Shown: piece after piece, positions 9,161 through 17,119 of the stretch
Numbering within the stretch: position 1 is the first letter of the stretch
Layout of the letters: every line of letters begins with the position of its first letter
From: Alphaproteobacteria bacterium UBA4588
Lineage (GTDB): Bacteria; Pseudomonadota; Alphaproteobacteria; Puniceispirillales; Puniceispirillaceae
Assembly (NCBI GenBank): GCA_002387605.1
Contig: DGJU01000046.1
Coordinates: forward strand, 24,892 to 86,799
Reading direction: 5' to 3'
Length of the DNA stretch: 61,908 nt
Position numbers and translations under genes: made by a program
The notes under the pieces: model-generated
Database searches by the model: none
What the model saw: the letters and a program-made list of their open reading frames with translations, nothing else
What the model was told of the DNA's origin: nothing

Positions 9161-9883
9161 ATGAGAATTCCAACAATGACGATGCAGGAACGGGCCCTTA
9201 ATTATCCCTATGAGGCTCCTTCGGGCGACTATCTTGTCAAGGACGGGCAGTGTCTGCCTTTGCCAGAGCAATATGATTTTTCCTCCCGAACGGCTATCTT
9301 GTCTGTTGGCTCCAACCGTGCACCGGTTCAGCTGATGAAGAAATTTGGCAGAACAGCAGAAGTCCCTGTCACTGAAGCTGTGGTGACGGGCTGTGATGTG
9401 GTCCATGTTGCCGGATTATCTGGTTATGGCGCTGTGCCATGTGCGCCCTATCCCAGCAAGGGCAGTGTTATCAGCTTGAATATTGCATGGTTAACAAAAG
9501 ACCAGCTGCACGAAATGCATGCCACGGAATCAGTTGGTATTGCGTATGATTTTGTTGAATGGGACATATCAGCTGTCACAACGATGCGCGATGTGAGGCT
9601 TGAGCGGCTATTTGGGTATGCAAGCTGTATTGGCGCATTCCAGCAATCTGGAAGCCCTTTCGCGCTCAGCCGCATTCCAGCAAAGGGCCGTGTATTTGCT
9701 GAACGAAATCAGGCAGAAATGCAGTTAGCGCTTGCCGCTCTGACAGGCTTTGATGGGATAGACCTTCACGAGTGGGTGCAGCTTATCCATAGTGATAAAG
9801 AGGTTCATCGGCGCGCAGAACAGGCTGCCCGCTCGGCTGCGATTCTGCCGGATAATACATTATGGCAGATAGTAGATATCTAA
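9161..9883 (+). CDS. Uncharacterised protein with gamma-glutamylcyclotransferase-like features
   Basis: I do not recognise a named family for this 240-aa soluble protein. Near residue 50 the segment ILSVGSNRAPVQL resembles the YGSN substrate loop of gamma-glutamylcyclotransferase-fold proteins. About 60 residues later, a strand followed by LTKDQLHEMHATES resembles that fold's helix ending in the catalytic glutamate. These are pattern similarities seen by eye. The gene begins 55 bases after argC on the same strand and converges with ubiA. There is no signal peptide or membrane helix. The short AGG three bases before ATG 9161 is a weak RBS; ATGs at 9176 and 9182 are alternatives. Confidence 0.6.
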   Translation: MRIPTMTMQERALNYPYEAPSGDYLVKDGQCLPLPEQYDFSSRTAILSVGSNRAPVQLMKKFGRTAEVPVTEAVVTGCDVVHVAGLSGYGAVPCAPYPSKGSVISLNIAWLTKDQLHEMHATESVGIAYDFVEWDISAVTTMRDVRLERLFGYASCIGAFQQSGSPFALSRIPAKGRVFAERNQAEMQLALAALTGFDGIDLHEWVQLIHSDKEVHRRAEQAARSAAILPDNTLWQIVDI

Positions 9884-9897
9884 GCCTGCTAAAATAC

Positions 9898-10896
9898 CTA
9901 TTGCGGCAGAAATGATAGCATCAAGCCAGCTGTCAGAATAAGGCCAGCCGTGCGGTTCGAGACAAATAAGCGGCGCGCTGTTATTGCTGACATCCCCTTC
10001 AGCTGGCTGATTTGCCAGTAAAGATGGGCTGCTGCTCCGCCCAGCCCAGCAAGCCAGAGGCCGGGGCCAAGCATCATGAAAAAACCATAACTCCAGAATA
10101 AAAGTGCGGCTGTATAAAAACAGAAAACACCTTCACGCAAATAACGGCCAAGACTAAGCGCTGATGATTTGATGCCGGCTCTTTTATCATCTTCTTGGTC
10201 CTGAACCGCATAGATTGTATCATATCCGGTAATCCACATAACAGTGCCCAGATACACAGCGACAAGCGGCATCGTAAGCCACGCCGCCGAAATAACCGAT
10301 GCTGCGACCGGTACAGCCCAGCTGAATGTTAGCCCCAGCACGAGTTGCGGCCAGCCCGTTACCCTCTTGGCAAGCGGGTAGCAGATAATTAGCGGGAATG
10401 AGGCAATCGCGACAAGCCAGCTTCGTTGCGGCAGAGACACTAAGACAAGAAGGCCTATGGCTGATAAAAATCCAAGGAAAATCAGAGCCTTAAAAGGGGT
10501 GATAGCGCCGGATGCTAGGGGGCGGGATGCGGTGCGGGCAACTTGCGCATCAATCCGTCTGTCCCACAGGTCATTCACGACACAGCCGGCCCCCCGCATG
10601 GTGATGCCGCCAAGAGTAAAGAGCCCCATCAGCCAGAGCGCTGATATCAGGGTCTCAGATAGGGCAGCTGCTATCCACCAGCCAGGTAGGATGAGAAGCC
10701 ACCAGCCAATCGGCCTATCGAGACGCGCAATGAAAATATAAGGATGAAAGCTACGCGGCAGATGCGACCAGACGCCCAGCGACTGGTCTGAAGATTGGGA
10801 TGTCTGTTGGTCTGATTTTTTGGTCATGACAACTGATTGTGATAGCCTTTTGGGGGCCCCTCTGTCTAGTAATGTCTGCTTATTAATATCCCCCAT
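9898..10896 (-). CDS. ubiA: 4-hydroxybenzoate polyprenyltransferase UbiA
   Basis: Prenylates 4-hydroxybenzoate, the membrane-committed step of ubiquinone synthesis, and so supplies the quinone for the respiratory chain encoded nearby. It is a multi-helix membrane protein with the first aspartate motif ND-X2-D-X3-D at residues 108-116 and a second, YDTIYAVQDQEDD, in the middle. Product length is 332 aa. The first ~45 residues are polar and absent from many homologues. Start ATG 10896 is backed by AGGGA four bases upstream, and an internal ATG at 10827 is an alternative. It converges with the unknown gene on its left. Confidence 0.92.
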   Translation of the reverse strand: MGDINKQTLLDRGAPKRLSQSVVMTKKSDQQTSQSSDQSLGVWSHLPRSFHPYIFIARLDRPIGWWLLILPGWWIAAALSETLISALWLMGLFTLGGITMRGAGCVVNDLWDRRIDAQVARTASRPLASGAITPFKALIFLGFLSAIGLLVLVSLPQRSWLVAIASFPLIICYPLAKRVTGWPQLVLGLTFSWAVPVAASVISAAWLTMPLVAVYLGTVMWITGYDTIYAVQDQEDDKRAGIKSSALSLGRYLREGVFCFYTAALLFWSYGFFMMLGPGLWLAGLGGAAAHLYWQISQLKGMSAITARRLFVSNRTAGLILTAGLMLSFLPQ

Positions 10897-11000
10897 CTAA
10901 TCCCTATTGAGGGGCAGTGAGCCAGGCCGGCTGATAGCCCTAGCAAAAGCGGCAAACGCAATAGTTGCTATTCGGTGTGATGCATATTACATGAAGTCAC

Positions 11001-11789
11001 ATGACTGGCATTCATTCTCCATATAAGCCTGCTATCCGGCTTTTTGTTACAGCTGAGCTGGCAGGCGGCGCTGAGATGACCCTTGATGAGGGTCAGTCTC
11101 ATTATCTGGCAAATGTGATGCGTCAGAAACAGGGCGCATTTATTGAGCTATTTAATGGCCGTGATGGAAGTTGGCAGGCTGAATTAGTCACTCTTTCACG
11201 CAAATCTGTTACCGTTCTATGCATCCAGCAAACGACCGCGCAACACGCTAGTCCGGATGTCTGGTTATTGTTTGCTCCGGTGAAGCGTGCCCGGCTCGAT
11301 TTCATGGCGCAGAAAGCAACAGAGCTTGGTGTCACCAAAATTTGGCCTGTTGATACTGAATATTGTCAGATGGGGCGGGTGAAAACAGACAGGTTAGAAG
11401 CCAATGCCATTGAAGCTGCAGAACAAACAGTCCGGCAGGATGTGCCAGATATTGGGCCCTTTATCCCATTGCAGACAGCTCTTTTGGCATGGCCTGAGGA
11501 CAGGGTATTGATTTTCTGTGATGAGGGTCTTGCCGGTGATGCGCCTTATGCGCCGCTTGAGCAGCTTGCAACAGCAACAGGCAAAAAAGCGGCTATCCTT
11601 ATTGGTCCTGAAGGCGGGTTTTCTCCTGCTGAACGTGAGATGATTTTATCCCAATCTTCTGTCTTGCCTATTCATCTTGGGCCTCGCATATTAAGAAGTG
11701 ATACTGCAGCTTTATCTGCCCTCAGCCTGTATCAAGCTGTATGCGGAGACTGGCGTTTAACACATTCTTCATCCTCTCTTGAGTCATAA
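11001..11789 (+). CDS. rsmE: 16S rRNA (uracil-1498-N3)-methyltransferase RsmE
   Basis: SPOUT-class methyltransferase acting on U1498 of 16S rRNA. The 262-aa protein has an N-terminal PUA-like domain with the sequence HYLANVMR. The C-terminal trefoil-knot motifs IGPEGGFSPAERE and LGPRILRSDTAAL bind SAM. ATG 11001 is the start; the upstream RBS is weak. gshA follows after 12 bases, suggesting a two-gene unit, an arrangement common in Alphaproteobacteria. Confidence 0.92.
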   Translation: MTGIHSPYKPAIRLFVTAELAGGAEMTLDEGQSHYLANVMRQKQGAFIELFNGRDGSWQAELVTLSRKSVTVLCIQQTTAQHASPDVWLLFAPVKRARLDFMAQKATELGVTKIWPVDTEYCQMGRVKTDRLEANAIEAAEQTVRQDVPDIGPFIPLQTALLAWPEDRVLIFCDEGLAGDAPYAPLEQLATATGKKAAILIGPEGGFSPAEREMILSQSSVLPIHLGPRILRSDTAALSALSLYQAVCGDWRLTHSSSSLES

Positions 11790-11801
11790 AGCGATCATTG
11801 A

Positions 11802-13172
11802 ATGACAATTCTTTCTTCCCATCCTGTTGAAAAAACGCTGACAGCTGAAACACTTACAACCTGGTTGCGGGCGCAAGCGCGTGATAAATCAGATTGGAAA
11901 ATTGGCACAGAACATGAAAAATTCTTATTTCATAAAGGAACTTTTCGTCCGGTCGCCTATGAAGGTGAGCAGGGCATTGGCGCATTATTAGAGGCGCTTC
12001 GGACGCGTTATAATATGCGCCCCATTATGGAGCATGATAATATTATCGGATTGCTGGATGATGCTGGCGGCTCGATTACGCTTGAGCCGGGCGGACAGTT
12101 TGAGCTTTCTGGTGCGCCGTTAAAAACACTGCACCAAACATGCAAAGAAACAGGCACCCACCTGAAACAGATGATGTCTGTAACCGCTGAGCTTGAATTA
12201 TGCATGCTTGGCACTGGGTTTCAGCCGCTTTGGGGACGTGATGATTGCCATTGGATGCCCAAAGGCCGCTATCGCATTATGCGTGATTACATGCAGAAGA
12301 AAGGCTCTTTGGGGCTTGATATGATGCTGCGTACCTGCACTGTGCAGGTTAATCTAGATTTTGCCTCAGAGCAGGATATGGTCCGGAAATTCCGGTCTTC
12401 GCTCGCGCTTCAGCCTGTTGCAACAGCTCTATTTGCGAACTCTCCTTTCAAAGATGGGGTGCCCTCAGGATTGCAATCTACCCGGGCTCATGTCTGGACA
12501 GACACAGACCCCGATAGATGTGGTATTCCGGCTTGCGTTTTTGATCCGAATTTTGGCTATGAGATGTGGATTGAATATCTGCTTGATGTGCCAATGTATT
12601 TTCTGCATCGCGGCGATGATTATCTTGATGTATCCGGCTTATCATTCAGAGATTTCATGGATGGCCGCCTGCCTGGTTTTGAAGGCCAGTATCCTGATAT
12701 GCATGATTTTCAGGACCATATGACAACTGCCTTTCCAGAGGTTCGCCTGAAAGGGTATCTTGAGATGCGGGGCGCAGATAGCGGTGGCTGGTCGAATATC
12801 TGCGCGCTTCCGGCATTCTGGGTTGGGTTGCTTTATGATGAGCAGGCCCTTGATGAGACCTGCGCTCTGGTTGAGGGCGTTAGCGCCCTTGATGTTGAGC
12901 AGGCCAGAATGTCTGCCTGCCGTGATGGCTTGTCTGGCATGTATGATAGTCGGTCCATGATGCAGATGGCATCAGCCTGTGTTGAGATTGCAGAAGCCGG
13001 TCTTGCCCGGCGGGCAGAAAAAGATGCTGATGGCGAAGATGAAACTAAATTTCTTGCGCCCCTAAAACAGATTGTCAGTGAAGGTCGCACACTCTCTGAT
13101 ATCATGCTGGAAAAATATCAGACTAACTGGGATGGCGATATCACCCATCTTTTCCGCGAATATCATTATTAA
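11802..13172 (+). CDS. gshA: Glutamate-cysteine ligase, plant/alphaproteobacterial type
   Basis: First enzyme of glutathione synthesis. The 456-aa length and motifs (IGTEHEKFLF at about 34-43, EPGGQFELSG, WSNICALPAFW) belong to the class II ligase shared by Alphaproteobacteria and plants, not the gamma-proteobacterial GshA. It follows rsmE by 12 bases and is probably co-transcribed. Ubiquinone, peroxiredoxin and glutathione genes in the window together fit an aerobic lifestyle. Confidence 0.93.
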   Translation: MTILSSHPVEKTLTAETLTTWLRAQARDKSDWKIGTEHEKFLFHKGTFRPVAYEGEQGIGALLEALRTRYNMRPIMEHDNIIGLLDDAGGSITLEPGGQFELSGAPLKTLHQTCKETGTHLKQMMSVTAELELCMLGTGFQPLWGRDDCHWMPKGRYRIMRDYMQKKGSLGLDMMLRTCTVQVNLDFASEQDMVRKFRSSLALQPVATALFANSPFKDGVPSGLQSTRAHVWTDTDPDRCGIPACVFDPNFGYEMWIEYLLDVPMYFLHRGDDYLDVSGLSFRDFMDGRLPGFEGQYPDMHDFQDHMTTAFPEVRLKGYLEMRGADSGGWSNICALPAFWVGLLYDEQALDETCALVEGVSALDVEQARMSACRDGLSGMYDSRSMMQMASACVEIAEAGLARRAEKDADGEDETKFLAPLKQIVSEGRTLSDIMLEKYQTNWDGDITHLFREYHY

Positions 13173-13261
13173 AAACGATATTATGTAACAGTCAGCTTCG
13201 CCGCATTTAATAGGGCAGGCCGCTCTGCTCATCGTGAATATGAGCGCAAAAGGAACAGATT

Positions 13262-14464
13262 ATGGCAGGGTTACTGCTCGTTGTTTTCATTAATTTTGTT
13301 GGAATCGGGGCCCTGATTCCTATCCTGCCATTTACGGTTGTTGACCAGCTTGGTTATTCTGAATCAGTGATGACTTTGCTGCTTGCCAGTTTTTCACTTG
13401 CGATGTTTATCGGCAATCCTATTCTGGGGCGCCTATCAGACAAGCTGGGCAGAAAACGCATCCTGATAGCATCAATTAGCGTTGCAACGGCAGCACATTT
13501 CTGGTTTGCGGTCTCTGAAGATATTACAACATTATTCATGTCGCGTATTCTAGCAGGATTTGGCGCCGGTAATATTGGCGTCATTCATGCGATTATCGCA
13601 GATAATTCTGAGCGTCAGGACAGGGCGCGGATGATGGGGCTTATGGGGGCGTGTATTGGTGCTGGCTTTGTGCTCGGCCCTGCTCTTGGCGGGCTTCTGG
13701 CCGGAATTGGCAGTGGGCCTGCGCATCAGATGCCATTTCTGGTTGCCGGAATATTCTCCGCAATCTCTCTTATCATGGCATTTCGTCTTCCGGAGAGTTA
13801 TCCGTCTAACGCTGATGCGAAGCAGGTTAAAACATCGTTTTTTGCCCGCGTTACAGCTCTGATGTCAGGCCCGTTAGGGCTGTTTGCAGCGGCATTTTTC
13901 CTGCTAAATCTGTCATTTGCACAGGTTGAGGCCGCCTATGTATTGGTTGTGCGGGATTTGCTGGGATTTGGCACCCGTGAGACTGGCTGGCTGTTCACCT
14001 ATATTGGTATCTGTATCATTATTGTTCAGGGCGGGCTTATTGGCAGGATAGTGCCTCGATTTGGTGAAATGCGGGTTATCCGCACTGGCATTTACTGTCT
14101 GATCACAGGCCAGCTGGTAACCGTGATGCTGGCAACACTCTTTGCGGATGGCGGCGCGTTGCTAATGCATATTCTGGTGGCAACCAGTTTTGTGTGTATT
14201 GGCTTTGCCTTAACAAACCCAACCCTTTCGGCTGCCTCATCGGCTGCCTCACGGCGTGATGAAATGGGCGGCGCATTAGGGCTTGTGCAAGGGTTTGGCT
14301 CGCTTGGTCAGGTTATTGGCCTAACAGCGGCAGGACCGCTCTATTTGAGCGGCGGCGCTGGCTTATCATTCAGTTTTGCTGCCCTTATTTCAGTCTGCCT
14401 TCTGATCACGCTCTTTTTTATTGCGCGGGTCTGGCCAAAGCTTTCCCCATCCGCTGCTTCCTAG
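13262..14464 (+). CDS. MFS transporter, TetA-like drug/H+ antiporter subfamily
   Basis: Twelve-helix major facilitator protein of 400 aa with motif A, GRLSDKLGRKR, in the loop after helix 2 and a G-rich motif C region (GACIGAGFVLGPALGG) in helix 5. Both place it among the drug:H+ antiporters of the TetA/Bcr type. The substrate cannot be deduced, and homology to TetA alone is not evidence of tetracycline resistance. AAGGAA at 13249-13254 supports ATG 13262. Its last four bases overlap the end of the convergent tldD. Confidence 0.8.
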   Translation: MAGLLLVVFINFVGIGALIPILPFTVVDQLGYSESVMTLLLASFSLAMFIGNPILGRLSDKLGRKRILIASISVATAAHFWFAVSEDITTLFMSRILAGFGAGNIGVIHAIIADNSERQDRARMMGLMGACIGAGFVLGPALGGLLAGIGSGPAHQMPFLVAGIFSAISLIMAFRLPESYPSNADAKQVKTSFFARVTALMSGPLGLFAAAFFLLNLSFAQVEAAYVLVVRDLLGFGTRETGWLFTYIGICIIIVQGGLIGRIVPRFGEMRVIRTGIYCLITGQLVTVMLATLFADGGALLMHILVATSFVCIGFALTNPTLSAASSAASRRDEMGGALGLVQGFGSLGQVIGLTAAGPLYLSGGAGLSFSFAALISVCLLITLFFIARVWPKLSPSAAS

Positions 14465-15900
14465 GCAGCTTGGGTGCCGCCAACTGTGATGCCGCCAATC
14501 TTCAGGGTAGGCTGGCCCACACCAACAGGAACAGACTGGCCAGACTTCCCGCAGGTGCCAATGCCGGGATCAAGCTCCATGTCATTGCCAATCATAGTAA
14601 TTTTTGACATGGCATCAGGGCCGCTTCCGATCAGAGTTGCTCCTTTTACTGGTGCGCCAATCTTACCATTTTCGACCATATAGGCTTCAGAGGCAGAGAA
14701 CACAAATTTGCCCGAGGTAATATCAACCTGTCCGCCACCAAAATTCGCTGCATAGATACCTTTTTTCATACTAGAAATAATCTCTTCAGCCTCATAGGCG
14801 CCATTTTCCATATAGGTATTTGTCATACGCGGCATAGGCAGATGTGCATAGGATTGGCGCCGGCCGTTGCCCGTAGGCTCAACCCCCATCAGCCGGGCAT
14901 TCTGCCGGTCTTGCATATAACCTTTCAGGATGCCGTCTTCGATTAGCGTATTGTGACCAGAACGGGTGCCCTCATCATCTATCGTAAGTGAGCCGCGCCT
15001 ATCAGCAAGCGTGCCATTATCCACAACTGTCACGCCCTTGGCGGCGACTTGCTCACCAATGCGGCCTGAAAACACCGATGTACCTTTGCGGTTGAAGTCG
15101 CCTTCAAGGCCATGTCCAACAGCTTCATGTAGCATCACACCTGGCCATCCGGCCCCCAGCACAATTTCCATTTCCCCAGCAGGGGCTGCAATAGAATCAA
15201 GATTAAGCAGCGCCAGTCTGAGCGCCTCATCAATTTCAGGCTGCCACAGAGCTTCATCAAGATAATGGTTGAGCAGAAATCTGCCGCCCATCCCGCTTGA
15301 GCCTGACTCCATCCGGCCATTCTGTTCAACAACAACAGCAATGCCCAGCCTTACCAGAGGTCTGATATCAGCAAACCGCTCGCCGTCTGGGCGAATTATC
15401 TGCACCGCCTGCCAACTCCCCACAACAGATGCTGTCACCTGCTTAACGCGCGGATCGCTGGCGCGGGCATAGGCATCCATTTTTTGCAGCAACGCAACCT
15501 TATCTTCAAAGGCTGTATGCTCGAGCGGGTTATCGCTGGTATAAAGAGGCTTGTTGGCGCCTGAAAGCGGCGGCAGGGCAAGCGTTCCTGAATGCCCAGA
15601 CGCGACAGAGGCAACCGTCTCAGCGGCGCGCCGAAGCGCTGCCTCGCTCAATTCGCCAGCATGGGCAAAGGCATCAGCCTCACCAACAATAGCGCGCAGA
15701 CCAAATCCGGATGATTCGTCATAAGTTGCTGTCTTTAGCCGGCCATCATCAAATGCAAGCGCTTCTGTATGCCGCATTTCAAGGAAGAGATCGCCATCAT
15801 CTGCGCCATTGAGCGTGTCCGCTACAAGGCCGCATACATGGTCTTTATCAAGGCCGTTGCGGGAAAAAAACAACTCATCTGTTTGGTGCAGCGCATCCAT
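14461..15900 (-). CDS. tldD: Metalloprotease TldD
   Basis: Catalytic zinc-bearing subunit of the TldD/TldE protease. In the 479-aa product, HEAVGHGLEGD holds the H258-E259-X3-H263 zinc motif, and the C-terminal GTCGKSGQ segment holds the cysteine that completes the site in this family. The first in-frame ATG is at 15909, but GGAGA sits 8 bases before ATG 15900, so I use 15900. Its partner tldE/pmbA lies 6.4 kb away on the same strand instead of adjacent. Between this start and ctaC lies a 318-base divergent regulatory region. Confidence 0.94.
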   Translation of the reverse strand: MDALHQTDELFFSRNGLDKDHVCGLVADTLNGADDGDLFLEMRHTEALAFDDGRLKTATYDESSGFGLRAIVGEADAFAHAGELSEAALRRAAETVASVASGHSGTLALPPLSGANKPLYTSDNPLEHTAFEDKVALLQKMDAYARASDPRVKQVTASVVGSWQAVQIIRPDGERFADIRPLVRLGIAVVVEQNGRMESGSSGMGGRFLLNHYLDEALWQPEIDEALRLALLNLDSIAAPAGEMEIVLGAGWPGVMLHEAVGHGLEGDFNRKGTSVFSGRIGEQVAAKGVTVVDNGTLADRRGSLTIDDEGTRSGHNTLIEDGILKGYMQDRQNARLMGVEPTGNGRRQSYAHLPMPRMTNTYMENGAYEAEEIISSMKKGIYAANFGGGQVDITSGKFVFSASEAYMVENGKIGAPVKGATLIGSGPDAMSKITMIGNDMELDPGIGTCGKSGQSVPVGVGQPTLKIGGITVGGTQAA

Positions 15901-16218
15901 TATAATCATCTCTCCAAAATAGCAGGTAGGGCGGTAGTGCAGAGCGCTTCACTTGAATCTCTGCCACACGTCCCAAATCTCTCATCCCCCCAAGTATGGA
16001 GGCTGGAGAGGTCTGTTTCAAGGGGAAGTCTAAAGCTGTTTTTTTTAACGGCACCAAAATGCTTTGCCGAGAGGTGGAATGGTGCGCGACAGGCTGCCGC
16101 ATAGGGCTTCCCAATGGTTAAAAAACCCGTTAAGACAATCTCGTTAGCTTGAACGAGATCAGTTAATGATCACACGAGCAAGACTAGCTTATTATTTGAC
16201 GTCAAGGGGGATGAACAT
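15901..16218. promoter_or_regulatory. Upstream region of the cytochrome oxidase operon with nested inverted repeats
   Basis: No gene here. Near ctaC are three symmetric elements. ATCTCGTT/AACGAGAT at 16138-16145 and 16152-16159 is a perfect 8-bp stem with a 6-base loop. GATCA/TGATC at 16157-16161 and 16167-16171 overlaps its end. TTGACGTCAA at 16196-16205 is a 10-bp palindrome directly before the GGGGG SD (to 16210). These could be operators or leader-RNA structures for the oxidase operon. I cannot assign a regulator. Confidence 0.45.
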
Positions 16219-17064
16219 ATGAGACTGCACATTACGCTATGTGCTAGCATCATTTTCGCAGTAATTGGCTTTATTGCAGGGCCGGCGCTCGCTAGTGAGC
16301 CGCTGCCATGGCAAATGGGTTTTCAGGAGCCAGCTGGTTCTATTGCTGAAAAAGCACAAAGCCTTCACGATTTGTTGCTTATCGTTATCACGGCTATTTC
16401 GGTGTTTGTTTTGGCGCTGCTTGTTTACACGTGCGTGCGCTACCGTGAATCCTCTAACCCTGTGCCGTCCAAAACATCCCATAATACAACCATCGAAGTT
16501 TTGTGGACGGTTATCCCAGTCCTAATTCTGGTTGTGATTGCGGTGCCGTCATTCCGGTTGCTGTATTACATGGATGAAACCAAAAATACAGATATGGTCG
16601 TCAAAATTACAGGAAATCAGTGGTACTGGAATTATGAGTATCCTGACGAGAAAATCGGATTTGATAGCTACATTATCGATGAAGCAGATCTGGCACCTGG
16701 TCAGCCGCGCCTGTTGAGTGTGGATAATCCGATGGTTGTTCCTGAAGGAACACGTATCAAGCTGCTGATTACCGGCAATGATGTTATGCATTCCTTCTTT
16801 GTGCCGTCACTGGCTGTTCAGACCTATTCTATTATTGGACGGGTCAATGAAGTGTGGATTGATGTGCCAATGGGTGCAAAATCCTATTATGGTCAATGTA
16901 ATCAGATTTGCGGTGTAAACCATGCCTATATGCCGATTGTGGTAAAGGCTGTCTCACAGCAGGATTACGCAACCTGGCTTGTTACGGCCAAAGATGAATT
17001 TGCGATGGGTGATAATGTTCAGCCATCTGGTTCACAAGATATTCAGCTTGCATCAGCCCAATAA
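16219..17064 (+). CDS. ctaC: Cytochrome c oxidase subunit II (CuA subunit)
   Basis: Receives electrons from cytochrome c at the dinuclear CuA centre of the aa3-type oxidase. An N-terminal signal peptide ends near ALA-S26, and two membrane helices follow at about 50-72 and 95-117. The periplasmic cupredoxin domain carries ligands H191, C227, C231, H235 and M238. The loop between the two cysteines reads C-N-Q-I-C, where the family usually has C-S-E-L/I-C; the missing glutamate is noted as a finding. Start ATG 16219 has GGGGG upstream. It is the first gene of the oxidase operon. Confidence 0.95.
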   Translation: MRLHITLCASIIFAVIGFIAGPALASEPLPWQMGFQEPAGSIAEKAQSLHDLLLIVITAISVFVLALLVYTCVRYRESSNPVPSKTSHNTTIEVLWTVIPVLILVVIAVPSFRLLYYMDETKNTDMVVKITGNQWYWNYEYPDEKIGFDSYIIDEADLAPGQPRLLSVDNPMVVPEGTRIKLLITGNDVMHSFFVPSLAVQTYSIIGRVNEVWIDVPMGAKSYYGQCNQICGVNHAYMPIVVKAVSQQDYATWLVTAKDEFAMGDNVQPSGSQDIQLASAQ

Positions 17065-17119
17065 TGGGCCAGTGCTTTTAACTTTTTAGACGTTCGTTTT
17101 TTACACAGGAGTGAGACAA

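Noticed and set aside
13262..14464. Tetracycline-resistance gene
   Set aside because: It is TetA-like only at the MFS subfamily level; there is no tetR regulator beside it and no mobile-element context.
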